A DNA stretch of 64,000 nucleotides from Chitinophagales bacterium (GCA_025056305.1 JANWWJ010000022.1:149097-213096), one strand, 5' to 3'. Shown: positions 1 through 11,067, counted from the stretch's first letter. Translations and numbers: made by a program. The notes: generated by a model not told the origin, from the sequence alone.

Positions 1-55
1 GTGAGCACGCCCCCGCCGCCAGCAGAAGCAACAGGACAAATATTCGGAAAATCAT
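1..55 (-). CDS. Lipoprotein, N-terminal fragment cut by window edge
   Basis: Only the first 18 codons lie in the window. They encode a short polar start, a run of leucines and alanines, and then Ala-Gly-Ala-Cys, which looks like a lipoprotein signal peptide with a weakly canonical lipobox. The ATG (55-53) overlaps the lon stop codon as ATGA, so it is probably co-transcribed downstream of lon. The mature protein is out of view and its function cannot be judged. Confidence 0.6.
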   Translation of the reverse strand, partial: MIFRIFVLLLLLAAGACS

Positions 56-2508
56 GAACTGATAGCTTTTACCGTTTTGCTTGCTCTTTTCTTCTTCTTG
101 GCTTTCACTGGCATCAAGGCCTGGCGCAACACTTCATCCATCGTATCTACGTAAATGAATTTCAGATCTCGGATAAATTCAGGATTGATTTCGCTGACAT
201 CTTTTTCGTTAAGCCGAGGCAACATCACCTCTTTCATGCCGACACGCCGTGCCGCCAGCACTTTTTCTTTGATGCCGCCCACCGGCAACACCCGACCCCG
301 CAAAGTGATTTCGCCAGTCATAGCTAGACGGTCTTTCACCTTGCGTCCCGACAAGGCCGAAGCCATAGCCACCAACATGGTAATGCCTGCCGAAGGGCCA
401 TCTTTAGGTATCGCTCCTTCGGGTACATGCACATGAATGTCTTTCTTATCCAAATCATCTACGTTGATGCCCAACAAGTCTGCATGCGCTTTGATATAGG
501 TAAGTGCAGTGGTGGCCGATTCCTTCATAACGTCGCCCAGGTTGCCGGTCAGCTTCAGGTTACCTTTTCCTTTGCTGATGACGGTTTCGACAAAAAGTAT
601 TTCACCGCCAACCGAGGTCCATGCCAAGCCAATGGCAACTCCCGGCGGATTTTCCGTGCAATACAATTCACGGTCATATCGTTTGATGCCTAAAAAAGTT
701 TTGAGGTCTGCCTCACTGAGTTCAGGATTTCGCTTTTCGTTGAAAGCCACTTGCTTGGCCACATGCCGCATGATGGCGGCAAGTTTGCGGTCCAGCTCGC
801 GTACGCCCGACTCACGTGTATAATCTTCTATAATGCGTTCCATGAGCTGCGGGCTTATCACCACATCACGTGGCTTGAGTCCATGTTCTTTGATCTGTTT
901 GGGCAACAGATGATGCAGCCCGATATGCACTTTTTCCTCTAAGCTATATCCGTTGATTTCGATGATCTCCATACGATCGCGCAAAGCCGGCTGAATGGTG
1001 GTCAGCGTATTGGCAGTGGCGATAAACAACACTTTGCTCAAGTCGTACTCTACTTCAAGGTAGTTGTCAAAGAAAGTACTGTTCTGCTCAGGATCCAGTA
1101 CTTCAAGCAATGCCGAAGAGGGGTCGCCGCGAAAATCTACCCCCACTTTGTCTATTTCATCCAGCACAAAAACGGGATTGCTGGATTGTGCTTTCCGGAT
1201 GGATTGTATGATGCGGCCTGGCATAGCACCAATGTATGTTTTGCGATGGCCTCGTATTTCGGCTTCATCGTGCAGGCCGCCTAACGACATGCGCACGTAC
1301 TTGCGCCCCAGCGCCTTTGCTATGGATTTTCCTAAAGAAGTTTTCCCTACCCCGGGGGGGCCAACAAAACATAAGATAGGCGACTTCAGATCGCCTTTAA
1401 GTTTGAGTACGGCCAGGTATTCCAAAATCCGATCCTTAACTTTTTCAAGACCGTAGTGATCCTGATCCAGAATTTTCCGTGCGCGTTTCAGGTCAAAGCG
1501 GTCTTTAGTAAAAACGCCCCACGGCAAGCTCAGCAACACCTCCAAATAGTTTTGCACCACCGCATATTCCGGCGACATGGGGTTGCTGCGTTCTAACTTC
1601 TGCAATTCCTTCTCAAAATGCTCTTTGACCTGCTGGTTCCATTTCTTCTTGGCAGCCCGCTCGCGAAGCTCCTGCACTTCTTTTTCTACCGGATTGGTTT
1701 GACCCAGCTCTTCCTGGATCGTCTTCAGCTGCTGTTGCAGGAAATAATCTTTTTGCTGCTTTTCGATATCGCTTCGCACCTTGCTTTGAATCTCATTCTT
1801 CAATTCCAGCATCTGCACCTCAGCCTCCAGCAAGGAAAGCACCTTCTGTGCCCGGTCTTTTAGCGAGCCAATCTCCAGAACTTTCTGTTTTTCAGCGACC
1901 GGAGCTGACAGGTTGTTCACCACAAAGTGCATGAGAAATTCTGCCGACTCGATATTGCGCAACATGATGCCGGCTTCAGAAGGCAATTGCGGCGAAAGTT
2001 GAATGGCCTTGGCTGCCAGCTCCCGTATGCTCAGGATGATGGCATCGTACTGCTTGTCGTTTTGCGGCTCATCATCGGCCAAAATCTGCACGGTAGCGCG
2101 CAGATAAGGTTCGGTATGAATGAATTTTTTGATTTCGAAACGACTGCGCCCCTGCAGGATGGCTGTAGTGCTGCCATCGGGCATACGTAAAATCTTGAGC
2201 ACATGGGCAACCGTGCCTACACGAAACAAATCGTCAGGTGAAGGATCATCAACCCCTGCACTGACCTGTGCCACTACGCCAATGAGCTTGTCGCTGCCAT
2301 GTGCCTCTTTTAGCGCCTGAATCGATTTTTCCCTGCCCACCGTGATCGGAATGATAATGGAAGGGAACAACACTGTGTTGCGTACCGGCAACACCGGTAA
2401 TTCGCGTTCCCGAACTTCTTCCTTAACCTTTTCCTGTTCATTCACGGCAATGAAGGGTAAAAATTCTACTTCCTCGGTCATAAACATTGTTTTTGGAGCG
2501 GCAGGCAC
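52..2508 (-). CDS. lon: Lon protease (ATP-dependent, S16 family)
   Basis: This is a cytosolic AAA+ serine protease that degrades misfolded and regulatory proteins. The 818 residues have the usual Lon order: N-terminal LON substrate domain (about 35-235), coiled-coil linker (about 235-300), AAA+ module with Walker A GPPGVGKT near 383-390, and a C-terminal peptidase domain. The Ser-Lys dyad is visible as the serine of GPSAG (about 706) and the lysine of GGIKEK (about 747). Length is normal for the family. A basic Lys-rich tail (about 797-811) extends past the protease domain. In-frame ATGs at codons 8 and 10 are alternative starts. The stop overlaps the next gene's ATG. The identity is certain, the exact start is not. 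Confidence 0.97.
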   Translation of the reverse strand: MPAAPKTMFMTEEVEFLPFIAVNEQEKVKEEVRERELPVLPVRNTVLFPSIIIPITVGREKSIQALKEAHGSDKLIGVVAQVSAGVDDPSPDDLFRVGTVAHVLKILRMPDGSTTAILQGRSRFEIKKFIHTEPYLRATVQILADDEPQNDKQYDAIILSIRELAAKAIQLSPQLPSEAGIMLRNIESAEFLMHFVVNNLSAPVAEKQKVLEIGSLKDRAQKVLSLLEAEVQMLELKNEIQSKVRSDIEKQQKDYFLQQQLKTIQEELGQTNPVEKEVQELRERAAKKKWNQQVKEHFEKELQKLERSNPMSPEYAVVQNYLEVLLSLPWGVFTKDRFDLKRARKILDQDHYGLEKVKDRILEYLAVLKLKGDLKSPILCFVGPPGVGKTSLGKSIAKALGRKYVRMSLGGLHDEAEIRGHRKTYIGAMPGRIIQSIRKAQSSNPVFVLDEIDKVGVDFRGDPSSALLEVLDPEQNSTFFDNYLEVEYDLSKVLFIATANTLTTIQPALRDRMEIIEINGYSLEEKVHIGLHHLLPKQIKEHGLKPRDVVISPQLMERIIEDYTRESGVRELDRKLAAIMRHVAKQVAFNEKRNPELSEADLKTFLGIKRYDRELYCTENPPGVAIGLAWTSVGGEILFVETVISKGKGNLKLTGNLGDVMKESATTALTYIKAHADLLGINVDDLDKKDIHVHVPEGAIPKDGPSAGITMLVAMASALSGRKVKDRLAMTGEITLRGRVLPVGGIKEKVLAARRVGMKEVMLPRLNEKDVSEINPEFIRDLKFIYVDTMDEVLRQALMPVKAKKKKRASKTVKAISS

Positions 2509-2731
2509 GAATTCTGCCGCCGTACTCTTCTGAACTCAAAAATCTCACCTTTTGCTTTTTGAAGATCAGGCAGTGCCATTTCTGTCATATCAGACACAGA
2601 CCAATGTCATTTCGTTCGATGCCGATCAACTGAATGGAAACTTTGTCACTTGCCATGCACAGGCTTGGCCATAATTGGATATGATCTTTCAAAAGCTAAA
2701 AACCATGAGAAGCCACCCTATGTTGAAAAGT

Positions 2732-2739
2732 TAATTTTG
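2732..2739 (+). promoter_or_regulatory. Putative -7 element TAATTTTG for the ABC exporter
   Basis: This is an exact match to the Bacteroidota -7 consensus TAnnTTTG. It ends 17 nt before the ATG at 2757, which predicts a leader of about 14 nt. No TTTG is seen at the expected -33 distance, so the assignment rests on the -7 box and its position. Confidence 0.45.
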
Positions 2740-2756
2740 AACGTTTAAGCTAGCGA

Positions 2757-4607
2757 ATGGGATCAGAAAACAACGAGCAAAAGGCAGCACTTACCCTCTC
2801 CAACCTGCGTCAGGCCCGTTACCTCTTGCATTATTTGAAACCTCATGCATGGAAGTTTTTGCTGGCATTAGGCTGCATTATGCTTTCGGCTTTTTCTACC
2901 AGCTTATTTCCTTTTTTGCTCGGAAAGATGATTGATGCGGCAATGCCCGGAGCCGCGACCCCTGCGCAGCTCTCGCCATGGAACATACCTCTGGGCCAAT
3001 GGATTCGGACTGTGTCCTGGAGCCTAAATACGATTTTGCTGCTGGTATTTGTTCAGTTATCGTTGCAGACCCTATTCTCGTACGGCCGCATCTATCTGCT
3101 CACAGAAGTTGGTGAAAAGGTAGTAGCCCGGTTGCGTACCGATGTTTATGCCTGCATCTTGAGCAAGCCTATGTCCTTTTTTGCCGAGCGGCGCGTAGGC
3201 GAATTGACCAGCCGTTTGGCAGCTGATCTATCGTTGATCCAGGATACCGTTTCATTTACGCTGGCGGAATTACTGCGTGGTGTGTTCACTTTAGTCATAG
3301 GCCTGGTCTTCATTTTCATCATCAGCTTCAAGCTGGCACTGGTCATGCTTTCCGTGGTGCCACTGTTAGCGGTGTTGGCTGTTGTGTTTGGCTTGCGCAT
3401 CAGGAGGATGGCCCGAAAAGTTCAAGATCACCTGGCCGACAGCAACACCATTGTGCAGGAGACGCTCAGCGGTATTGCCGTCGTAAAGTCGTTTACCGGT
3501 GAGCGCGCAGCCATACGTCGCTATCGACAAAGCATTTTAAGGGCGGCCGTTACCGCAATAAACAATGCCCGGTTCCGGGGTGCCTTTGTTTCGTTTATGA
3601 TTTTCAGTGTCTTCGGTACCATAGCCGTAGTCATTTGGTACGGAGTCAACCTCATTCAACAAGGAGAACTCTCCATAGGCCTTTTAATCATGTTTGTGAT
3701 TTTTTCTGTATTTGTCGGGGGCACTTTTGCCGGCTTTGCCGAAATGTTCAGTCAGTTGCAAAAGACCTTAGGGGCGACTCAACAAGTGCGCCATTTGTTG
3801 TTCAGTGGCGGTGAAATAGAACTCAGCGAGCCAGATGAATCGGTGCAGCCTTCATGGAAATTAAAGGGAGCCGTCCGTTTTGACAACGTCAGCTTTACTT
3901 ACCCCTCCAGGCCCGAGGTTCCGGTTTTACGTCACATCAGCTTTGAGCTCAGGCCCGGAGAGCGGGTTGCCTTGGTGGGGCCCAGCGGTGCAGGTAAAAG
4001 CACGATTGCAGCACTATTGCTGCGTTTCTACGACCCTGACAGCGGCACCATTATTTTCGACGGTCGCAATGCCCGAACCTTTCCCTTGCATCAGCTCCGG
4101 CGCCAGATCGCATTAGTGCCTCAGGATGTTATTCTGTTTGGCGGAACTATCTATGAAAATATTGCCATGGGTAATGAACAGGCCACAGCCCAACAGATAG
4201 AAGAGGCTGCACGCTTCGCTCATGCGCATGAGTTTATCGAACGCTTCCCTCAAGGCTATCAGACGGTGGTGGGCGAACGTGGCATGAAGCTCAGCGGTGG
4301 GCAGCGGCAACGCATAGCCATTGCCCGGGCAATCCTCAAAGATCCCGTCATCTTGATCTTGGATGAAGCTACCAGCTCCTTAGACAGTGAAAGCGAATGG
4401 CTGGTCCAAGAGGCCTTAGAGCGCCTGATGCAAAACCGTACTTCGCTCGTGATTGCACATCGATTGAGTACCGTCCGTCATGCCAACCGCATCCTTGTGT
4501 TAGACAAAGGGATGCTTGTGGAAGCCGGAACCCATGAAGAGCTCATGAGCTTACCCCACGGCTTGTATCGCAGAATGGTAGAGATACAAGCCGAGGAAGT
4601 GGGATAA
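2757..4607 (+). CDS. ABC exporter, MsbA/multidrug type (fused TMD-NBD)
   Basis: This is a half-transporter expected to form a homodimer in the inner membrane and export lipids, peptides or drugs. The first ~330 residues form a type I ABC transmembrane domain with about six helices. The nucleotide-binding domain follows, with Walker A GPSGAGKST, signature LSGGQRQRIAIARA, Walker B VILILDEATSSLD and the H-loop IAHRLSTV. The 616-aa length fits the MsbA/LmrA class. It sits alone between lon and clpB, which point away from or toward it. The substrate cannot be told from sequence; the MsbA name would be an over-reading. Confidence 0.93.
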   Translation: MGSENNEQKAALTLSNLRQARYLLHYLKPHAWKFLLALGCIMLSAFSTSLFPFLLGKMIDAAMPGAATPAQLSPWNIPLGQWIRTVSWSLNTILLLVFVQLSLQTLFSYGRIYLLTEVGEKVVARLRTDVYACILSKPMSFFAERRVGELTSRLAADLSLIQDTVSFTLAELLRGVFTLVIGLVFIFIISFKLALVMLSVVPLLAVLAVVFGLRIRRMARKVQDHLADSNTIVQETLSGIAVVKSFTGERAAIRRYRQSILRAAVTAINNARFRGAFVSFMIFSVFGTIAVVIWYGVNLIQQGELSIGLLIMFVIFSVFVGGTFAGFAEMFSQLQKTLGATQQVRHLLFSGGEIELSEPDESVQPSWKLKGAVRFDNVSFTYPSRPEVPVLRHISFELRPGERVALVGPSGAGKSTIAALLLRFYDPDSGTIIFDGRNARTFPLHQLRRQIALVPQDVILFGGTIYENIAMGNEQATAQQIEEAARFAHAHEFIERFPQGYQTVVGERGMKLSGGQRQRIAIARAILKDPVILILDEATSSLDSESEWLVQEALERLMQNRTSLVIAHRLSTVRHANRILVLDKGMLVEAGTHEELMSLPHGLYRRMVEIQAEEVG

Positions 4608-4644
4608 AGGGAAATGCCTGCACTTATAAAAGAATCCTAAGTTT

Positions 4645-7260
4645 TTACGCCTCTACCTTACTTTCGGTGGGGTTATAAAACACCGCACTGTCGCCGATCC
4701 AATCCACGCGGATGGCGTGGTTGCTTCGCAGTTCTCCGGCTAAAATTTTACGCGACAGCACGTTGACAATTTCTTTCTGGATCACCCGCTTGAGGGGCCG
4801 TGCGCCGTATTGCGGGTCAAAACCTCGTTCGGCTAACTGTTCCACCAGCTCTTCGGTGAACTCAACGTGAATGTTGTTTTGCGCCAGCATTGACGCCAGG
4901 TGCTTGAGTTGCAACCGAACGATCTGACGGATTTCGGCCGGCATCAGCGGGCTGAACAAGATGATGTCGTCAATGCGGTTCAAAAACTCAGGGCGCACCA
5001 TTTGTTTTAGTTGCTCCATGACTTCGATGCGAGTGCGCTCCATGACGGCTTCTTTATTACGCTCGGTAACCCCTTCAAAGTTTTGCTGAATGATTTGGGA
5101 ACCGACGTTGGAAGTCATGATGATGATTGTGTTTTTGAAATTGACGACACGACCCTTGTTGTCTGTCAGGCGGCCGTCATCCAACACCTGAAGCAGGATA
5201 TTAAAGACGTCGGGATGCGCTTTCTCAAACTCGTCGAGCAGGATAACTGAGTAAGGCTTGCGGCGTACGGCTTCGGTTAGTTGTCCGCCTTCGTCGTAAC
5301 CGACATAACCTGGCGGTGCACCGATAAGCCGCGAGACACTGTGGCGCTCTTGGTATTCACTCATGTCAATGCGCACCATCTGAGTTTCGTCGTTAAACAT
5401 CACTTCTGCCAGGGCCTTGGCCAGTTCGGTTTTCCCGACACCGGTAGTACCGAGGAAGACGAAAGACCCTATGGGACGTCGCGGATCGCTTAGGCCTGCA
5501 CGGTTGCGGCGGATGGCATCGGCCACGGCCGCAATCGCTTCGTCTTGACCGATCACCCGTTTATGGAGTTCTTCTTCCAAATGCAGCAGTTTCTCCCGCT
5601 CGCTCTGCAACATGCGGGCTACCGGGATACCGGTCCATTTGGCGACGATCTCGGCGATGTCTTCGGCATCTACTTCTTCCTTGAGCAAACGGGAACCATC
5701 GCGGTTGTCGGCCAGTTGCTGCTCGAGCTCTTTGAGACGCAGTTCGGCTTCTCGAATTCTTCCATAACGCAGTTCAGCCACTCGCCCGTAGTCCCCCTGC
5801 CGCTCGGCCTGCTCGGCTTCCAGTTTGTATTGCTCAATCAAGCGCTTGGTTTCCTGAACCTTTTCGGCATGTTCCTTTTCTTTCTGCCAGCGCGCACGGA
5901 AAGCATCGCGTTCACGACTTAGCTCTTCAATTTGACGGTTAAGCTCTTCCAGCTTTTTGACATCATTTTCTCGTTTGATGGCTTCCCGCTCAATCTCCAA
6001 TTGCCGGATGCGGCGCTCAATCTCATCCAAGGCTTCCGGCACAGAATCCATCTGCAGGCGCAGCTTTGCCGCTGCCTCATCGATCAAGTCTATGGCTTTG
6101 TCGGGCAGGAAGCGATCGCTAATGTAGCGATGCGACAATTCCACGGCTGCGATGATGGCTTCGTCTTTAATGCGCACCTTGTGGTGTGTTTCGTATCGCT
6201 CCTTGAGCCCACGCAGGATAGAGATTGCGTCTTCCACTGACGGCTCGTCGATCATCACTTTCTGAAAGCGGCGCTCTAACGCTTTATCTTTTTCAAAATA
6301 TTTCTGGTATTCGTTGAGTGTGGTAGCGCCGATGGTGCGTAGTTCTCCGCGGGCTAAGGCCGGCTTAAGGATGTTGGCAGCATCCATAGCTCCTTCGGTA
6401 GCTCCGGCGCCCACCAACGTATGGATTTCGTCGATGAACAGGATGTATTGACCATCCGACTCAGTGATTTCTTTGATGACGGCTTTAAGGCGTTCTTCAA
6501 ATTCGCCGCGGTATTTAGCACCTGCCAGCAAAGCCCCCGTATCCAAGGCAAAGATGACCTTGGTCTTGAGGTTTTCCGGTACATCGCCATTTACGATTCG
6601 ATGGGCTATACCTTCCGCAATGGCCGTTTTGCCTACCCCCGGCTCTCCGACCAGCACGGGGTTGTTTTTGGTGCGTCGCGATAGGATGTGTAGCACACGG
6701 CGGATTTCTTCGTCACGACCAATTACAGGATCGAGCTTGCCGGCTAATGCCATTTCGTTGAGGTTGCGCGCATATTTGCTGAGCGCATGGTAGGTGCTTT
6801 CAGCACTTTGATCGGTAACCCTTCGGCCTTTGCGCAGATCGGCAATAGCCAGTTTCAGCTCTCGTTCGCCGGCACCGGCATCTTTGAGCAGGCGAGCCAC
6901 TTCATCGCTGCCCGTTGCCAAAGCCAGCAATAAGTGTTCTAAGGAAACGAAATCATCCTTGAACTCAGTAAGATAGTTCTGGGCTTTAATCAAAGCCTGC
7001 TGGGCGGCTTGTGTCAGATATTGCTGGGTGGCATTGCTCACTCGGGGCAGCTTGTCGATGAGCTTATCCACTTCGCGTTCGACCAGGGCCGTATTGATGC
7101 CGGCTTTTTTCATGATGTAGGAAAGAACGTTCTCATCGACCAGCATCATGCCCTTAAGCAAATGGGAAGTGTCAATCTGTTGATGCTGATTGCTCATAGC
7201 CAATTCCTGAGCCTTCTGGATGGCTTCCTGACTCTTGATGGTAAACTTGTTTAGATTCAT
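4645..7260 (-). CDS. clpB: ClpB disaggregase (Hsp100 AAA+ chaperone)
   Basis: ClpB rescues proteins from aggregates together with DnaK. The 871 residues show an N-terminal Clp repeat domain starting [14 protein letters not shown], a first AAA+ domain with GEPGVGKTA, a long Glu/Lys/Arg-rich coiled-coil middle domain, and a second AAA+ domain with GTTGVGKTE (usually GPTGVGKTE). The C-terminal D2-small region ends normally. The reading frame extends upstream to 7296, but those 12 extra residues are hydrophobic and not ClpB-like, so the ATG at 7260 is chosen. The middle domain and absence of a ClpP-binding loop distinguish it from ClpA/ClpC. No heat-shock operator was recognised upstream. Confidence 0.97.
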   Translation of the reverse strand: MNLNKFTIKSQEAIQKAQELAMSNQHQQIDTSHLLKGMMLVDENVLSYIMKKAGINTALVEREVDKLIDKLPRVSNATQQYLTQAAQQALIKAQNYLTEFKDDFVSLEHLLLALATGSDEVARLLKDAGAGERELKLAIADLRKGRRVTDQSAESTYHALSKYARNLNEMALAGKLDPVIGRDEEIRRVLHILSRRTKNNPVLVGEPGVGKTAIAEGIAHRIVNGDVPENLKTKVIFALDTGALLAGAKYRGEFEERLKAVIKEITESDGQYILFIDEIHTLVGAGATEGAMDAANILKPALARGELRTIGATTLNEYQKYFEKDKALERRFQKVMIDEPSVEDAISILRGLKERYETHHKVRIKDEAIIAAVELSHRYISDRFLPDKAIDLIDEAAAKLRLQMDSVPEALDEIERRIRQLEIEREAIKRENDVKKLEELNRQIEELSRERDAFRARWQKEKEHAEKVQETKRLIEQYKLEAEQAERQGDYGRVAELRYGRIREAELRLKELEQQLADNRDGSRLLKEEVDAEDIAEIVAKWTGIPVARMLQSEREKLLHLEEELHKRVIGQDEAIAAVADAIRRNRAGLSDPRRPIGSFVFLGTTGVGKTELAKALAEVMFNDETQMVRIDMSEYQERHSVSRLIGAPPGYVGYDEGGQLTEAVRRKPYSVILLDEFEKAHPDVFNILLQVLDDGRLTDNKGRVVNFKNTIIIMTSNVGSQIIQQNFEGVTERNKEAVMERTRIEVMEQLKQMVRPEFLNRIDDIILFSPLMPAEIRQIVRLQLKHLASMLAQNNIHVEFTEELVEQLAERGFDPQYGARPLKRVIQKEIVNVLSRKILAGELRSNHAIRVDWIGDSAVFYNPTESKVEA

Positions 7261-7375
7261 AACATAGATAAAGTAACAAACGACCAGCCAGAGCAAAAGC
7301 TGTTGTCAGATAGGCAGTTAGTAAAGATCAATTATGCCATTTTTTCCGAAGCGGAAGGGGCCTGATGTCAGGGTT

Positions 7376-8158
7376 TCAGGTCCTGGCATGTTGCATGCGC
7401 TCGATGGAATGACTGAGTTGTTCGTACAAGGAACTAAAGCCGTCCATGTTGCGCAAAAATTCGATATGACGGGCTATGGTCTGAACGTCGCCCCGAATGG
7501 CAGGTCCTGTCTGCACATTCAGCGGAGGATGGTTTTGGATTTTGCGAACGGTTTCGTGGATAAGTGGTTTTAGGATTTCAAACGACAAGCCATGGCTTTC
7601 CAAAATGCGCTGAGCAATGGCAAACAGGTGATTGGTGAAGTTGTTGGCAAAGACAGCAGCAACGTGTATTGCCAGGCGTTGCTGATCGTTGATCCGAACT
7701 ACTTTACGCGTCAGGCAGGAGGCCAATGTGCGAAGCCGCTCATAGGTGTACTCATCTGAGCCATTAATGCAAAAGGGGATGCTGGAGAAATCGACCGATA
7801 TGTTTCGCGATAAAGTCTGTAAGGGATAAAAGATTCCATAACGGCGGCTCACGGGTTGCAACACGTCCATTGGTACGGTACCTGAGGTGTGGGCAACGAT
7901 TTTTTCCGGCAAGCGCAAGCGGGTCACGACCTCGCTGATGGCATCGTCTTTGACACTGATCAAATAGATTTCGGATTCCTGGTTAATGTCTTCGAGCCTG
8001 TCGGTGTATGGCACATCCAGCAACGTGCCGATCCATCGAGCGGCAGGCAAATGACGGCTGAATACCTGCACGATGCGCTGGCCGGCATTATGCAGATGCC
8101 AGGCCAGATGATAACCGACGTTGCCTGCACCTACAATGGTAACCGCTACCGGCTGCAT
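7376..8158 (-). CDS. Rossmann-fold DUF2520 oxidoreductase-like protein
   Basis: The N-terminus (VTIVGAGNVGYHLAWHL) is a dinucleotide-binding Rossmann motif GxGxxG, and the rest matches the DUF2520 C-terminal helical domain found in F420/NADP-dependent reductase relatives. It resembles ProC and ketopantoate reductase in layout, but the physiological substrate is not known. The open frame begins at 8197; the ATG at 8158 is preferred because it sits directly before the first beta strand. It lies 39 nt downstream of ccmF on the same strand and is probably the last gene of the ccmE-ccmF group, though a link to cytochrome maturation is only positional. Confidence 0.8.
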   Translation of the reverse strand: MQPVAVTIVGAGNVGYHLAWHLHNAGQRIVQVFSRHLPAARWIGTLLDVPYTDRLEDINQESEIYLISVKDDAISEVVTRLRLPEKIVAHTSGTVPMDVLQPVSRRYGIFYPLQTLSRNISVDFSSIPFCINGSDEYTYERLRTLASCLTRKVVRINDQQRLAIHVAAVFANNFTNHLFAIAQRILESHGLSFEILKPLIHETVRKIQNHPPLNVQTGPAIRGDVQTIARHIEFLRNMDGFSSLYEQLSHSIERMQHART

Positions 8159-8197
8159 GTACACAGTTTTGAAGGCACGAAAATAGCCAAGTAGCAT

Positions 8198-10603
8198 CTA
8201 GGTAGTCGCCAAACGATGCCGTTGCACTAAAGCCATGATGAAACCTAAAACAGTAAAAATTGTCCCTAACCAAACCAAATTGATATAGGGAAATATGATG
8301 GCTGTAAGGACGATGAAGTCCTGTTCCGGTTCAGTTTCTTCGATGGCAAGAATGAGTTTTTGCTCGACTGGCAGGATGCGCGCCAGCCGAATCGTAAGCC
8401 CCAGTTCAGGCAAATGCTCATCGAGGTGAAAAACCCTCAGATCGCGAATCAGATGAATCGGTCGGGCCTGAAAGATTCGTCCATCGTTCATGCGGATGGT
8501 CAGCACGACTTCCACTGGTAAGTCATCGGGCTGCCAGTTTTGACCCTGCCGGGCTTGGGCCTTGCCTAATGACTCGACGACTATCACCGAACGCTGCAAA
8601 CGAATAGTGTCGCCAAGGGCAACGGTATGTTCAGTAAAATCCGGTTCGCCGCGCTCCATGGGTTTGCTCTTGTCCGGCACCGACGTAACATGGGTGTACA
8701 AGTCTTTGTGCCAATAGTGCCGCGTGTCAGGATTGGCAATTAAGCCCATTCGGGGGTTAATCTGTGCATTGGGCAATAACAGGAATTTCTCGCGCAACAG
8801 GCCGGTAGCTGTATCAAAGCGCTCCCATAGAACTTTGTAATAGTAATTGGGTGGTGCTGCCGAATCGCCGAGGTAGGTGACCGTATATTCTCGCATGGTC
8901 ACCGGCATGTTCTTCAGCAGCAATACGTTGGTGCGGTTTTGTTCTTCGGTAAATCCGGCACCCAGAGGCATGCCGTTGTTGATGGAAATGACTTCTTTTT
9001 TTGCTGAGGAAATCAAAATGCCTAATAAGAGCAGGGCAAAGCCGAAATGAGCTACCGCACCACCGCTCACCCGAATTCGGCCCTTCAAACTGCGCCCCAG
9101 CAGGTAGCCACTTACCAAAATTCCAAACAGCGATGCAAACAGCAACAGCCACCCGGCTGCATTAGAAAAACGAAAGTGCCATTCCAACAATACCATCAGG
9201 ATGAATGAGACAGCGGCAAACGCTGCTGTTTGTCTGCCAAATTTTTTCACGTCAGACGTGCGATAGCGCAGCAGCAAGCCCGATGCAGACAGCAACAACA
9301 CAACAATCGCTATGGGTAATTGCCACTTGTTGTAGTGCTCAATAGGATCGGCAGGTGGGGCCCAGTTGGTTCCGAACAGCTTGTTCCAAACAGGAATCGA
9401 AGTGCTGAAAGTTATCTGAATACTCGACAACAAAAGGACAAGGGTACCGACGAAGATCCAGAACTCTCGGCTGAATGCCTCTTCCTCTTTGGCAATGCTG
9501 GGAATTTTTTTCCAATACAAAACCAATAACATCAATGCCGGCAGGGACAACGCACCCATATATACCAGCAACTGCCCACTCATGCCCAGATCGGTAAAGG
9601 CATGGACTGAGGTGTCGCCCAGAATGCCGCTTCGGGTCAAGAAGGTGGAATAAAGAATGAAGATGAACGTCAGCAGATAAAACAAGAACGTCATTCGCAA
9701 GGATCGGCCGGTGTGGACATAAACCACGTTGGTGTGAATTCCTGCTATCAACAGCAGCCAGGGCACCAGTGAGGCGTTTTCTACGGGGTCCCAGGCCCAA
9801 TAGCCTCCAAAGGTGAGCGACTCATAGGCCCAGGCACCTCCCATCATAATGCCGGAGCCGAGGGCAGCCGCTGCAAACAGCGCCCAAGGCAATACCGGAC
9901 GAGCCCACGCCGTGAATTTGCGGCTTAACAGCCCGTGTGCCGCATAAGCAAAAGGAATCAAGGTGGCGGCAAAACCCAAAAACAACACCGGCGGGTGAAT
10001 CACCATCCAGTAATTCTGAAGCAAAGGATTCAAACCGTTTCCATCTTCAATGAAACTCAGATAATCGGCACGTTGAAAAATCGGTGCATCTTGCATCTCA
10101 TGACGCAACAATGCAAAAGGGGTACTGCCGATCTTATAGTCAAATACATAGATGCCGAGCAACATGGAAGACAAGAAGAACTGCACCACTGATACGACAG
10201 CCATCACGCCGGCAAAGGCAGGAGGCCGCCGCCATAACATGACCAGACCAAGCACCGCATTCCAGAACATCCACAACAAGAAGCTTCCCTCCTGTCCTTC
10301 CCAAAAGCACGAAAGCAAGTATTCTTTAGGCAGTTCGCGGCTGCTGTGAGCCCATGCATAATAGTACTCAAACCAATGGTTCTGAATGATCAAAAACAAC
10401 AATGCAGCGATGGCAACCACAGCCCCCACATGAATGACGAACGCCAGGGTGGCTGTGCGAAGCCATCCAGCCTGATCCACTTTTCCATACTGACCTACGC
10501 CAAAGGCAATGGCAGCTGCTGCTGAGAACATCAATGAAGCAAATACGGCCAGTTGCCCGAGCTGTCCGGCCCAGAGGTGCTCCCCAATGTACTGGACGTC
10601 CAT
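8198..10603 (-). CDS. ccmF: Cytochrome c maturation protein CcmF/CcsA-type heme lyase
   Basis: This is a multi-spanning inner-membrane protein of the heme-handling family that attaches heme to apocytochrome c on the periplasmic side. Diagnostic stretches are FWEGQEGSFLLW near residue 110-120 and the WWD-type heme-binding motif GGYWAWDPVENAS in the middle. A large soluble loop with beta-rich sequence precedes the final TM segment near the C-terminus. At 801 aa it is longer than the ~650 aa enterobacterial CcmF, mainly through this C-terminal periplasmic region. The start ATG overlaps the ccmE stop as TGATG, so the two genes are translationally coupled. CcmA, B, C, G and H are not in the window. 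Confidence 0.92.
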   Translation of the reverse strand: MDVQYIGEHLWAGQLGQLAVFASLMFSAAAAIAFGVGQYGKVDQAGWLRTATLAFVIHVGAVVAIAALLFLIIQNHWFEYYYAWAHSSRELPKEYLLSCFWEGQEGSFLLWMFWNAVLGLVMLWRRPPAFAGVMAVVSVVQFFLSSMLLGIYVFDYKIGSTPFALLRHEMQDAPIFQRADYLSFIEDGNGLNPLLQNYWMVIHPPVLFLGFAATLIPFAYAAHGLLSRKFTAWARPVLPWALFAAAALGSGIMMGGAWAYESLTFGGYWAWDPVENASLVPWLLLIAGIHTNVVYVHTGRSLRMTFLFYLLTFIFILYSTFLTRSGILGDTSVHAFTDLGMSGQLLVYMGALSLPALMLLVLYWKKIPSIAKEEEAFSREFWIFVGTLVLLLSSIQITFSTSIPVWNKLFGTNWAPPADPIEHYNKWQLPIAIVVLLLSASGLLLRYRTSDVKKFGRQTAAFAAVSFILMVLLEWHFRFSNAAGWLLLFASLFGILVSGYLLGRSLKGRIRVSGGAVAHFGFALLLLGILISSAKKEVISINNGMPLGAGFTEEQNRTNVLLLKNMPVTMREYTVTYLGDSAAPPNYYYKVLWERFDTATGLLREKFLLLPNAQINPRMGLIANPDTRHYWHKDLYTHVTSVPDKSKPMERGEPDFTEHTVALGDTIRLQRSVIVVESLGKAQARQGQNWQPDDLPVEVVLTIRMNDGRIFQARPIHLIRDLRVFHLDEHLPELGLTIRLARILPVEQKLILAIEETEPEQDFIVLTAIIFPYINLVWLGTIFTVLGFIMALVQRHRLATT

Positions 10604-11007
10604 CAGCTTGTAGGCCCTTGTTGTGATAACACCAACTCATGGTCGGTGTATTTTGATGGGCACTTCATCAAAATACTCTTGGCCACGAAATCATCCCCTT
10701 GCATACGGCCGGTGACCACCAACTGCTCACTGCGCTCAAAGTCGCGTGGTTTGCTGTTGTATAGAATCACTTTACGTATGGTGCTGTCTTTATCACGCAT
10801 GTAGAAGGTGAAGTAGTTTGGATCTTTGATCGGATCGTAATACATCTCTTTTTCAGTAACCAAGTAACCGACGATTTGAACGTCTTTGTTCGGCATTTGC
10901 ATAGCACGCTCAAACGTTTCATAACTGCTGTAGTCGCCTGCCACGGAAATGATGAACCCAATGGCCACTGCGATGATGACAAGGCCAACGATGTGGATTT
11001 TTTTCAT
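10603..11007 (-). CDS. ccmE: Heme chaperone CcmE, CxxxY variant
   Basis: CcmE is a periplasmic, membrane-anchored heme chaperone that passes heme to CcmF. The 134 residues have one N-terminal TM helix (about 4-23) and the OB-fold core. Where classic CcmE proteins carry the covalent heme ligand in His-x-x-x-Tyr, this protein has Cys116-Pro-Ser-Lys-Tyr120, the CxxxY variant described for archaeal and some bacterial proteins. The frame extends to 11079, but the ATG at 11007 gives a clean MKKIHIVGL anchor. It overlaps ccmF by one base (TGATG). A TAACTTTG box lies 18 nt upstream. Confidence 0.9.
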   Translation of the reverse strand: MKKIHIVGLVIIAVAIGFIISVAGDYSSYETFERAMQMPNKDVQIVGYLVTEKEMYYDPIKDPNYFTFYMRDKDSTIRKVILYNSKPRDFERSEQLVVTGRMQGDDFVAKSILMKCPSKYTDHELVLSQQGPTS

Positions 11008-11025
11008 GCAGACAAAGGCGTAAGG

Positions 11026-11033
11026 CAAAGTTA
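11026..11033 (-). promoter_or_regulatory. Putative -7 element TAACTTTG for ccmE-ccmF
   Basis: On the minus strand this is an exact TAnnTTTG box. Its last base is 19 nt from the ccmE ATG (11007), giving a predicted leader of about 14 nt. It lies in a 77-base divergent spacer with a second box on the other strand. A clear -33 TTTG is missing. Confidence 0.45.
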
Positions 11034-11067
11034 CGTCGTAGCGGTAAAGGCGCTGAGCGCAGGCGTT

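Noticed and set aside
7261..7296. Upstream extension of clpB by 12 residues
   Set aside because: The extra residues are hydrophobic and not part of the ClpB N-domain; the family start is the ATG at 7260.
7336..7361. Short hairpin TTCCG-AAG-CGGAA next to a T run
   Set aside because: The T run is on the wrong side of the stem on both strands for a terminator.
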